From: Silvimonas amylolytica
GTDB taxonomy: Bacteria; Pseudomonadota; Gammaproteobacteria; Burkholderiales; Chitinibacteraceae
Assembly (NCBI RefSeq): GCF_014645555.1
Contig: NZ_BMLY01000002.1
Span: forward strand, 62,001 to 126,000
DNA length: 64,000 nucleotides
Direction of reading: 5' to 3'
The stretch's first letter is position 1. Every line of letters begins with the position of its first letter. This document shows positions 53,519 through 60,960 of this stretch, piece after piece. Under the pieces are notes generated by a model that ran no database searches, was not told the origin of the DNA, and was given only the letters and a program-made list of their open reading frames with translations. Both the position numbers and the translations under genes were made by a program.

Positions 53519-54211
53519 TTACTGGGCCTTCACCTGGGCACTGACAATGCCATTGGCTTTCAGGTCAGCCCGGGCTTTATCCATATCAGACACACTGGTA
53601 AACGGGCCCACGCGTACACGGTGCCACACCCCTTTATCCTGGGTTTCTACCGTCTGGATGCGCGCCTCGATACCGATCAGCGCCAGTTTGGCCTTCAGGT
53701 TGTCCGCTTCCTGTTCATCCTGGAATGCGCCAACTTGCAGATAGGCACCCTTGGGGGCTTCGACAGTGGCAGGCGGCGTGGCATCCGGCTGGGCTGGCTT
53801 CTTGCCAGGCGCAGCTTTGTTGTCGCTTTTATCTGACATCGCCGGCAACATTTTGTAAAAATCAAAACGTTCGCCATCGCTGGCGTTTTTGGCTGCAGGC
53901 GCTGAGGCGACAGGGGTGACCGTTTGCGGCAGCGGTTGCGCCACATCCTTACCTTCACCTTGCGGGCGTAAGACTTCGGGCTGATTAGCCACCGTGACAG
54001 GCGCACTCGACACGGCATCAGGCGGCGGTGCCGAAACCTTGTTGGCAAACGGGTTAGTGCCGCGATTGATGTAAAAAGCAACGCCGACGGCCACTGCGAC
54101 GCCGACCAGTGCACCCAGCACAAGGCCCGTCAACAAAGAACCGCCGCCTCCCCCACCGCCCCCGCGTGAGGCGTTCCCACTTGAACGGGTGCGTTTCATG
54201 TCTCTACTCAT
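53519..54211 (-). CDS. SPOR-domain membrane protein (FtsN/DedD-like)
   Basis: A 230-residue single-pass protein. A short cytoplasmic start with a run of eight glycines is followed by a membrane helix (about residues 25-47), a Pro/Ala-rich periplasmic linker, and a C-terminal SPOR domain (about 153-230: GAYLQVGAFQDEQEADNLKAKLALIGIEARIQTV, VWHRVRVGPFTS). SPOR domains bind glycan strands lacking stem peptides at division septa, so a role in cell division is likely. argS, which I would expect upstream in related genomes, is absent here. Confidence 0.88.
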   Translation of the reverse strand: MSRDMKRTRSSGNASRGGGGGGGGSLLTGLVLGALVGVAVAVGVAFYINRGTNPFANKVSAPPPDAVSSAPVTVANQPEVLRPQGEGKDVAQPLPQTVTPVASAPAAKNASDGERFDFYKMLPAMSDKSDNKAAPGKKPAQPDATPPATVEAPKGAYLQVGAFQDEQEADNLKAKLALIGIEARIQTVETQDKGVWHRVRVGPFTSVSDMDKARADLKANGIVSAQVKAQ

Positions 54212-54532
54212 GTATTCCTTCTCCGGCGTTTGTCTTCAACGCCTGTCCCGCCAGCCATGCTGACAATTCCGCCAGCCTGGCCGGGTTTTTACCGTAATCC
54301 GCAGCGTACCGATTTGCATCCAGTACCGAAAGGCGTTTTTCAGTCGCCAGACGGTTAATGCCGCCCAAAGTGGCGCCAGTAGCGGCAAATGGCCGAATTC
54401 TAGCACCCTGTTTCGAGCTTGCCGCAGATAATAAAGGGGAATTTTGCTTCCCTGGAAGGGACGGTGCAGTGCAACAGAAGCCCGACCGTCATATAATCAC
54501 TCCCCTCTTTTCGTGTTTCCAGGGTTTGTCCC

Positions 54533-55918
54533 ATGCAGGATTCCAAGAAAGCCTGGTCTGGCCGCTTCACCGAACCGGTGTCCGATCTGGTCAAGCGCTA
54601 CACCGCGTCGGTCGATTTCGACAAGCGCATGGCCGAGGTGGACATTCAGGGCTCGCTGGCCCACGCCACCATGCTGCAACGCGCCGGTGTGCTCTCTGCT
54701 GATGATTTGCGCGCCATTCAGTCCGGCATGGCAGACATTCTGGATGAGATCCGTCGCGGCACGTTCGAATGGTCTCTTGACCTGGAAGACGTGCATATGA
54801 ATATCGAACGTCGCCTGACCGAGAAAATCGGCGATGCCGGCAAGCGTTTGCACACGGGCCGCAGCCGTAATGACCAGGTTGCCACCGACATCCGCCTTTA
54901 CCTGCGCGGCGCGATCGATATGCTGATTGGCCTGGTGCACGATCTGCAACTGTCGCTGCTGGATCTGGCCGAGAAACACGCCGCCACGGTCATGCCTGGC
55001 TTTACCCATTTACAAGTAGCTCAGCCGGTGACGTTTGGTCACCACATGCTGGCCTATGTAGAAATGCTGGGCCGTGATGCTGAACGCTTTGCCGACACTC
55101 GTCGTCGCGTGAACCGCCTGCCGCTGGGCGCCGCCGCGCTGGCTGGCACCACTTTCCCGGTGGACCGTCACTACACCGCAGAGTTGCTCAACTTTGAAGC
55201 CGTCTGTGAGAACTCTCTCGACGCCGTGTCTGATCGCGACTTCGCTATCGAGTTCTCTGCCGCAGCCGCGCTGACCATGACGCACCTCTCGCGTCTGTCT
55301 GAAGAACTGATCCTGTGGATGAGCCCGCGCTTTGGCTTTATTGATATTGCCGACCGTTTCTGTACCGGCTCGTCGATCATGCCGCAAAAGAAGAACCCGG
55401 ATGTGCCAGAACTCGTGCGGGGCAAGACCGGCCGCGTGAACGGCAATCTGGTGTCGCTGCTCACGCTGATGAAGGGCCAGCCGCTGGCGTACAACAAAGA
55501 TAATCAGGAAGACAAAGAGCCGCTGTTCGACACCGTCGACACGCTCTCTGACACCCTGCGTATCTACGCCGACATGATGCGCGGCATTACAGTGCGTCCG
55601 GACTGTATGGCCGCCGCCGTCAAGCAAGGCTACGCCACCGCGACCGATCTGGCCGACTACCTGGTGAAGAAGGGCCTGCCGTTCCGCGACGCGCATGAAG
55701 CCGTAGCTTTGGCCGTGCGTTACGCCGAGGAAAAGCGCAAAGATCTGTCTGAACTGCAACTGGTGGAGCTGCAAAGCTTCTCGTCGCTGATTGAAGCCGA
55801 CATCGCCGAAGTACTGACCGCCGATGGCAGCATTGCCGCACGTGATCACGTTGGTGGCACCGCGCCCAACCAGGTGCGCTTGCAGATTGGCAAGTGGCGT
55901 CAGCGCCTGGGCGTTTGA
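54533..55918 (+). CDS. argH: Argininosuccinate lyase
   Basis: A 461-residue enzyme that cleaves argininosuccinate to arginine and fumarate, the last step of arginine synthesis. [25 protein letters not shown] opens the protein. [32 protein letters not shown] and the fumarase-superfamily signature [12 protein letters not shown], which carries the catalytic serine, are all present. Length is standard. A terminator follows, then a GNAT gene. Confidence 0.97.
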   Translation: MQDSKKAWSGRFTEPVSDLVKRYTASVDFDKRMAEVDIQGSLAHATMLQRAGVLSADDLRAIQSGMADILDEIRRGTFEWSLDLEDVHMNIERRLTEKIGDAGKRLHTGRSRNDQVATDIRLYLRGAIDMLIGLVHDLQLSLLDLAEKHAATVMPGFTHLQVAQPVTFGHHMLAYVEMLGRDAERFADTRRRVNRLPLGAAALAGTTFPVDRHYTAELLNFEAVCENSLDAVSDRDFAIEFSAAAALTMTHLSRLSEELILWMSPRFGFIDIADRFCTGSSIMPQKKNPDVPELVRGKTGRVNGNLVSLLTLMKGQPLAYNKDNQEDKEPLFDTVDTLSDTLRIYADMMRGITVRPDCMAAAVKQGYATATDLADYLVKKGLPFRDAHEAVALAVRYAEEKRKDLSELQLVELQSFSSLIEADIAEVLTADGSIAARDHVGGTAPNQVRLQIGKWRQRLGV

Positions 55919-55944
55919 CCCCGGCCTGATTGCACGCTCGTATC

Positions 55945-55975
55945 ACAGGCCGCTCTTGCGGCCTGTTTCTTTTCA
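55945..55975 (+). terminator. Intrinsic terminator after argH
   Basis: Stem ACAGGCCGC-TCTT-GCGGCCTGT followed by TTCTTTTC. Confidence 0.85.
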
Positions 55976-55988
55976 AGCTGATGAAGTG

Positions 55989-56462
55989 ATGACCATGACT
56001 GCCCCTGCCAATGCCAATATCCAGTGGTTCTGGTTCCAGTTTGCCGAGTTCGATGCGGCCACCTTGTTTGATTATCTGAAGCTGCGGCAGGATGTATTCA
56101 TCATCGAGCAAACCTGCATTTACCCGGATCTGGATGGCCTGGATCGCGCCTCATTGCACCTTGTCGGCAAACGCGACGGTCAGGTTGTAGCCGCATTGCG
56201 CATCGTCCCGCCCGGCCTGAAATACGACGAGCCCTCCATTGGCCGGGTTGTAATCGCCGCCCAGGCGCGCCAGGGTGGCATGGGCAAATTGCTGGTGGCA
56301 GAGGGTTTGCGTCAGTCGGCGCAACGCTGGCCCGGCCAAGGCAACCGCATTGGCGCACAAGCTCATTTACAAAAGATGTACAGTGCGCTGGGCTTTGAAA
56401 CCGTCAGCCCGGAATACGACGAAGACGGCATTCCGCACGTGGACATGCTCTGGCGGGGTTAA
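55989..56462 (+). CDS. GNAT N-acetyltransferase, ElaA-like
   Basis: A 157-residue acetyltransferase like E. coli ElaA. WFWFQFAEFDAATLFDYLKLRQDVFIIEQTCIYPDLDGLDR is the family opening. The acetyl-CoA loop is GRVVIAAQARQGGMGKLLV (the Q/R-x-x-G-x-G/A motif as RQGGMG). It ends with FETVSPEYDEDGIPHVDMLW. Acyl acceptor unknown. Start 55989 or 55995. It lies just after the argH terminator, so readthrough or an own promoter must serve it. Confidence 0.87.
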   Translation: MTMTAPANANIQWFWFQFAEFDAATLFDYLKLRQDVFIIEQTCIYPDLDGLDRASLHLVGKRDGQVVAALRIVPPGLKYDEPSIGRVVIAAQARQGGMGKLLVAEGLRQSAQRWPGQGNRIGAQAHLQKMYSALGFETVSPEYDEDGIPHVDMLWRG

Positions 56463-56532
56463 CGGGTTGTACTTGCAAACCCGGACATGGGTCACGAGCC
56501 TTGACCTTCACGCATGAGGCTCGTACCAGGCA

Positions 56533-57282
56533 TCAAAATCCGGTCGGCAACTCAAAATTGCCCTCTGCAGCGCCTTTGACCATATAGTCATCAAGATAAG
56601 ACTTGGTGTTTTTTGCCCAGGCCGCAGCACCATCAAGATAATGCTTTTGTTTTTCTGTTGGATTGGCCACATTCCAGGTTTCACCTCTGGCAAAACCTGA
56701 CAATTCCGGATTGACGTAATACCTGGCAACAAGGCATCCCGTTCTCTGGTAAAAAACATAACCCATCATCACCAAAGATGACGGTATTTCTGCCCCAGCC
56801 TGTTTGACAAAATTAATCAACGCAATCTCGTTTTTCTGGGTACTCGCTGCAGGATTATTCCACACCCTGACAAACGCGCATTTGGGTTGGGCAGAGGAAA
56901 AATCGTCTTTCTTTATGACTGTATAGTTTCCCTGTTCATCTACGCAGCCGTTGTAAGACCATCGCTCGATCTGTCCACGCAGGGCGGGTATGGCGTATAG
57001 CAAGACAACCCCGGTGAGTTTTTCCCCTTCTGTCCTGACCAGATAAAAGTTATACCAGGGACCATTATCTTTCAGTTCGCCACGAAGCTGTATTTTTGAC
57101 TCTCCACTATCTTTTTTCGCCAAAATCCATTTCCCAGCCGGAAGCGGAATTCCAATTGCTTCAATGGTCATTTCCTTTTCGTATACCATTCCCTCATTGA
57201 TATCCTGAAAAGAAGATGCCCGGCAGTAAACAGGAAGCACCATGAAAAAAAGAAAAGTAACGCGCTGAATCACATTTTTCAT
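56533..57282 (-). CDS. Hypothetical exported protein, atypical composition
   Basis: A 249-residue protein I do not recognise. Residues 1-23 look like a signal peptide (VTFLFFMVLPVYCRA), so it is periplasmic or surface-located. The mature part has a few Cys (NGCVDE, KCAFVR, TGCLV). It is rich in Lys, Asn and Tyr and uses many A/T-ending codons; the DNA is visibly less GC-rich than its neighbours, suggesting a recent arrival. It is flanked by unrelated genes, with no mobile element seen. No function proposed. Confidence 0.7.
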   Translation of the reverse strand: MKNVIQRVTFLFFMVLPVYCRASSFQDINEGMVYEKEMTIEAIGIPLPAGKWILAKKDSGESKIQLRGELKDNGPWYNFYLVRTEGEKLTGVVLLYAIPALRGQIERWSYNGCVDEQGNYTVIKKDDFSSAQPKCAFVRVWNNPAASTQKNEIALINFVKQAGAEIPSSLVMMGYVFYQRTGCLVARYYVNPELSGFARGETWNVANPTEKQKHYLDGAAAWAKNTKSYLDDYMVKGAAEGNFELPTGF

Positions 57283-57541
57283 GAAAGCAGGTCCGGTGAT
57301 TTAATCCAGAATAAAACCATGCTGATCTGGTTTGATCGCAGCCAGCCGCTGTAATTATTGGTTTTATGAAAAGGCCTGGCGTCATGCAAATGCATGAGGT
57401 TTGTGCGCCTCCTGTCTGGTCTGAGCATATGGATTTCGATGCATATCTCTCCGGCCCGGGGTTATCGCATCGTGCAGCATCTCTTGACAGGCAGTGGTTC
57501 GGGCTCGACCATGAAATAGTTACCGAACCGATTGTTCCTCC

Positions 57542-58156
57542 ATGACTGCCACCCGCCTTGAACATGCCCGCCGCCTGCTTGCCATTGCCCAGACCGGCCT
57601 CGCCTATGGCAAAGACAAGTTCGACGTCCAGCGTTTTGAAGAAGTCGCCGCCATTGCCCAGGCGCAAATGGCCGAGTTGATCGGCAACACTACCGCTGAA
57701 GAAGTGGCCCGCATCTTCATGCCAGAAGCGGGTTACGCCAATCCCAAACTGGATGTGCGCACCGCCGTATTCCGTGACGACAAGATATTGCTTGTGCGCG
57801 AAATGAGCGATGGCCTTTGGACTTTGCCAGGTGGCTGGGCAGATATTGGCGCCTCGCCAGCCCAATGTGCCGCGCGCGAAGTGTTGGAAGAAGCCGGCTA
57901 TGTGGTTCGCATTACGCGTTTCCTCAAGCTCGTCGACATGAATCTGCACCCGCATCCCGTGATGCCTTTTCACATCTGGAAGCTGATTTTCGAAGGCGAA
58001 ATCACCGCCGAGGCCACACCGGACGGCATCGAAACCGACGGCGTAGCGTTCTTTGCAGAAGACGCCTTGCCGCCGCTGTCGGTGGGACGCATCTTGCCCG
58101 AACAAATTGCCCGGTTGTTTGCGCTGCACAGAAACGGGCAGGTCGAATTCGACTAG
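57542..58156 (+). CDS. NUDIX hydrolase with N-terminal NUDIX_N domain
   Basis: A 204-residue NUDIX protein. An N-terminal helical segment (HARRLLAIAQTGLAYGKDKFDVQRFEEVAAIAQAQMAELIG) precedes the NUDIX fold. The box is GGWADIGASPAQCAAREVLEEAGY: REVLEEAGY is intact, but the Glu normally in the first part (GES) is Ala. These proteins often act on ADP-ribose or related nucleoside diphosphates. The first Met overlaps the end of a 59-codon upstream frame as ATGA. Confidence 0.87.
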   Translation: MTATRLEHARRLLAIAQTGLAYGKDKFDVQRFEEVAAIAQAQMAELIGNTTAEEVARIFMPEAGYANPKLDVRTAVFRDDKILLVREMSDGLWTLPGGWADIGASPAQCAAREVLEEAGYVVRITRFLKLVDMNLHPHPVMPFHIWKLIFEGEITAEATPDGIETDGVAFFAEDALPPLSVGRILPEQIARLFALHRNGQVEFD

Positions 58157-58238
58157 ATCGCGCTGAACGCCGCGCCAGCCATGGACAGGCTACGTCAATC
58201 AGGCAAAAATGGAGCTTTGGCGAAACCTGCGTTCCGAC

Positions 58239-58988
58239 ATGCCCACCCTGCTTAGCGTCAACTTGAACAAGATCGCCCTGATCCGCAACTCACGCGGGCG
58301 GGACTACCCCTCAGTCGAACATTTCGCCCGCGTGGCTCTGGATAACGGCGCTCGTGGTGTCACCATCCATCCGCGCCCGGATCAACGCCATGCCCGCAAT
58401 GCCGATGCGCTAGCCCTGTCTGCACTGGTCAAGCAATACCCCGGTGCCGAGTTGAATATTGAGGGTTATCCATCGCGTGAGTTTCTGGATGTGGTGCTGC
58501 AGTCGCGCCCGGCGCAGTGCACGCTGGTGCCGGATGAACCAGGCCAGATCACCTCTGACCATGGCTGGAACATTCGCGAGCGGATGGACCTTCTGAAAGG
58601 CGTGGTGGCTGAACTGCAAGCAGCGGGTGTCCGCGTCAGCCTGTTTGTCGACCCGGATCCGGAACAAGTCGCTCTGGCCCCGCAAACCGGCGCGGATCGT
58701 GTTGAGTTATACACCGAGGATTACGCGCTCAAACACAGTGAAGGCAAGCACGTCAGCGTGATCGACCAGTATGTCAAAGCAGCAGAAGCCGCGATCAATG
58801 CAGGCTTGGGCCTGAATGCCGGACATGATCTGAACTTGCTGAATCTCGCAGATTTCCTGGCTGCAGTGCGCGGCGTGGAAGAAGTCTCGATTGGCCATGC
58901 TTTGACGGTAGAAGCGCTGGAGCAGGGTTATGCCAGCGTCGTGCGCCAATACGTCGCAATCTGCAGGGCTGCGGGTCTGGCAGAATGA
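58239..58988 (+). CDS. pdxJ: Pyridoxine 5'-phosphate synthase
   Basis: A 249-residue TIM-barrel enzyme that condenses 1-deoxyxylulose 5-phosphate with 3-amino-2-oxopropyl phosphate to form pyridoxine 5'-phosphate. LSVNLNKIALIRNSRGRDYPSVEHFARVALDNGARGVTIHPRPDQRH and LNIEGYPSREFLDVVL and LNAGHDLNLLNLADFL are characteristic. An ATG at 58209 would add ten residues; the later start matches relatives. Its stop overlaps the MOSC start by ATGA. Confidence 0.95.
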   Translation: MPTLLSVNLNKIALIRNSRGRDYPSVEHFARVALDNGARGVTIHPRPDQRHARNADALALSALVKQYPGAELNIEGYPSREFLDVVLQSRPAQCTLVPDEPGQITSDHGWNIRERMDLLKGVVAELQAAGVRVSLFVDPDPEQVALAPQTGADRVELYTEDYALKHSEGKHVSVIDQYVKAAEAAINAGLGLNAGHDLNLLNLADFLAAVRGVEEVSIGHALTVEALEQGYASVVRQYVAICRAAGLAE

Positions 58989-59530
58989 CGAGCGCCACGG
59001 TCAGCCACGTCAGCCTGAGCCCGGCCCATACTTTCAGCAAACCGAATGTTGCAAGCATTCACCTGCTGACTGGCCTGGGCGTGGAAGGTGACGCGCACAT
59101 GGGTGTGACCGTGAAACATCGTTCCCGCGTGGCGGCAGACCCGACGCAGCCAAATCTGCGCCAGGTTCACCTGATCCATGGCGAGTTGCATGATGAACTG
59201 GCCAGCGCCGGGTTTAACTTGCAACCGGGCGAGATGGGTGAAAACATCACCACGCGCGGCATTGATCTGTTATCGCTGCCGCAAGGCACCCGTTTGCGGA
59301 TTGGCCCAGAGGTCATGATTGAAGTCACCGGTTTACGCAACCCCTGCGGTCAGCTTGATCACCACAAACAAGGCCTGACCGCGGCGGTGCTGGGCCGTGA
59401 TAAAGAAGGTAACCTGATGCGCAAAGCCGGGGTGATGGGCATTGTCATCTGCGGAGGGGGCATCAGGCCGGGCGATGCCATCCATGTCGTTCTGCCACCA
59501 CTGCCGCATCGCAAGCTGGAACGCGTCTGA
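58985..59530 (+). CDS. MOSC-domain protein
   Basis: A 181-residue MOSC protein, the beta-strand domain also found in molybdenum cofactor sulfurases and YiiM-type enzymes that reduce N-hydroxylated compounds. GLGVEGDAHMGVTVKHRSR, GEMGENITTRGIDLLSLPQGTRLRIG and VTGLRNPCGQLDHHKQGL are typical; C120 in RNPCGQL is the conserved cysteine. Translation is coupled to pdxJ through ATGA. The metabolic link with pyridoxine synthesis is not obvious. Confidence 0.87.
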   Translation: MTSATVSHVSLSPAHTFSKPNVASIHLLTGLGVEGDAHMGVTVKHRSRVAADPTQPNLRQVHLIHGELHDELASAGFNLQPGEMGENITTRGIDLLSLPQGTRLRIGPEVMIEVTGLRNPCGQLDHHKQGLTAAVLGRDKEGNLMRKAGVMGIVICGGGIRPGDAIHVVLPPLPHRKLERV

Positions 59531-59537
59531 CCCGCCA

Positions 59538-59565
59538 AAAAACGGGCGCCTCAGCGCCCGTTTTG
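59538..59565. terminator. Bidirectional intrinsic terminator
   Basis: Stem AAAACGGGCGC-CTCA-GCGCCCGTTTT between the MOSC gene and the convergent isochorismatase-like gene. Confidence 0.85.
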
Positions 59566-59586
59566 TCATTTACTCTTGCAGCCAGT

Positions 59587-60159
59587 TCAGTCTGACAATG
59601 CAGCCAGTACGTCTGCAGTGCTGCGAACATGCGACAATCGCGGAAAGATCACCTGCATGGCAAAGTTGTGATGCTCCGCGTTGGCACCGCTACATGCGTC
59701 TTCGGCCACAACGGCTGCGTATCCATGCTCCCAGGCCGCGCGCAGCGTTGATTCCACGCCAATGTTGGTCGAGATACCAGCCAGTACAATGTTCTTGATA
59801 CCGCGGCGGCGCAGTTGCAGGTCCAGTTCCGTACCGTAAAACGCGCCCCACTGGCGCTTGACGATCTTGATATCCTGTTCGGTTACATCCAGTTCAGGTG
59901 CAAAGGTCATCCAGTTTTCTGGCAAGGCTTTGGCTGGAGCTGCCTGATCAACCGGTTGCTTCAGCGCATCGCCAAAGTCATCCGACCAACCAACGCGCAC
60001 CAGCACCACCGGGGCGTTCAATTGGCGAAAGCGCTTGGCCAGTTGCGCACCGTGGTCGACCACGGTCTGCGCGGTGTGTGGGCCACCGGCGAAGGGCAAA
60101 ATACCCTGTTGCAGGTCGATCAGTACCAGTGCGGTCGTTTTTGGATCAAGCTTTACCAT
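59587..60159 (-). CDS. Isochorismatase-like hydrolase (YecD-like)
   Basis: A 190-residue alpha/beta hydrolase of the isochorismatase-like superfamily. The Asp and Lys of the usual triad are visible in [10 protein letters not shown] and [13 protein letters not shown]. At the nucleophile position the motif STNIGVEST has Gly instead of Cys, as I recall in E. coli YecD and true isochorismatases. It is therefore not a cysteine amidase. Substrate unknown. Divergent from a TetR regulator, across a palindromic operator. ATG 60159 has GGAG nine bases upstream. Confidence 0.88.
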   Translation of the reverse strand: MVKLDPKTTALVLIDLQQGILPFAGGPHTAQTVVDHGAQLAKRFRQLNAPVVLVRVGWSDDFGDALKQPVDQAAPAKALPENWMTFAPELDVTEQDIKIVKRQWGAFYGTELDLQLRRRGIKNIVLAGISTNIGVESTLRAAWEHGYAAVVAEDACSGANAEHHNFAMQVIFPRLSHVRSTADVLAALSD

Positions 60160-60179
60160 ATTGTTTCGCTCCGTCAATA

Positions 60180-60197
60180 TGTGAGGAACGCCTCACA
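60180..60197. promoter_or_regulatory. TetR-type operator
   Basis: Perfect inverted repeat TGTGAGG-AACG-CCTCACA in the 56-bp divergent gap; an imperfect second copy (TGAGGATGGACTCA, 60211-60224) overlaps the TetR start. It could silence both genes. Confidence 0.75.
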
Positions 60198-60215
60198 AAA
60201 AAAGAGTATATGAGG

Positions 60216-60839
60216 ATGGACTCACAAAACGCAAGCATCACCGCCCGAAAGCCGCAACGCGAACGCGGCCGTCTACGCGTCGCCGCATTGCTGGAAGCGG
60301 CAGATCAACTGTTTGCCAGCAAAGGGTACGAAGCGACAACGATGACTGAAATTGCCGCACAAGCGGGCTCGTCCATCGGTTCGTTGTACCAGTTTTTCCC
60401 GACCAAAGAACATGTAGCAGATGCCGTGCTAACTGACCATGCGGCCGACTTGTACCAACGTATGACCGCGCTGACCCAGCAGGCCATACATTGGTCCGTG
60501 GCAGAAACCGCACACAATCTGTTCTCCGCACTCATCCAGTTTCGCGCCGCACACCCGGCATTTGCGGTATTGGTTGAAGCCCGTGGCGCCCCACCTGTCA
60601 AAGCCATGGGCGTGCGCCAGAAAATGCGTGAGCACGTGCTTCACATTCTGCGCCTGAAAGCGCCCGGGTTTTCCGATGAAGCCTTGATGCCGGTAGCCGT
60701 GGTGGTTTTGCAGATCATGAAAGCAGCCGTAGCGCTCAATGGCGAGGAAGACTTGCCTACGCGGCGTCCAGCACTTGATGAGATGCGCGACATGCTGGAG
60801 TACTGGCTGATCAATCGCCTGTCGGCCCCACACCCTTAA
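60216..60839 (+). CDS. TetR-family transcriptional regulator
   Basis: A 207-residue TetR regulator. The N-terminal helix-turn-helix is RLRVAALLEAADQLFASKGYEATTMTEIAAQAGSSIGSLYQFFPTKEHVADAVL. The C-terminal ligand domain has no close relative I recognise. Divergent from the isochorismatase-like gene with a shared palindrome, it is probably the local repressor. ATG 60216 is preferred because AAGAG lies nine bases upstream; 60210 is the alternative. Confidence 0.9.
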   Translation: MDSQNASITARKPQRERGRLRVAALLEAADQLFASKGYEATTMTEIAAQAGSSIGSLYQFFPTKEHVADAVLTDHAADLYQRMTALTQQAIHWSVAETAHNLFSALIQFRAAHPAFAVLVEARGAPPVKAMGVRQKMREHVLHILRLKAPGFSDEALMPVAVVVLQIMKAAVALNGEEDLPTRRPALDEMRDMLEYWLINRLSAPHP

Positions 60840-60873
60840 GTCCACCTCGGGGCAATCCTCACCATTCTGAGAA

Positions 60874-60887
60874 TTGACCCCGGTCAA
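60874..60887. promoter_or_regulatory. FNR-like dyad upstream of nrdD
   Basis: TTGAC-CCCG-GTCAA is a symmetric dyad with FNR/ANR spacing (TTGAT-N4-ATCAA); each half differs at the fifth base. It lies about 75 bp before nrdD. Confidence 0.5.
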
Positions 60888-60906
60888 CACCCATCAAAGC
60901 AAAAAA

Positions 60907-60922
60907 CCCCAATATCTAGTAC
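60907..60922. promoter_or_regulatory. NrdR box 1
   Basis: CCCCAATATCTAGTAC fits the NrdR-box core (CwATATmTwGt) of ribonucleotide reductase promoters. Confidence 0.72.
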
Positions 60923-60938
60923 TGAACAATCGATCAGA

Positions 60939-60954
60939 CAACAAGATATTGAGG
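60939..60954. promoter_or_regulatory. NrdR box 2, overlapping the nrdD ribosome site
   Basis: CAACAAGATATTGAGG (reverse: CCTCAATATCTTGTTG). Its centre is exactly 32 bp from that of box 1, three helical turns, as in known NrdR pairs. The GAGG ending is also the nrdD ribosome site. Confidence 0.72.
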
Positions 60955-60960
60955 TAAGCC

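Noticed and set aside
57194-58129. A 311-codon minus-strand frame covering the NUDIX gene and the upstream gap.
   Set aside because: It crosses the NUDIX gene antisense and the start of the AT-richer orphan; no ribosome site or motif.
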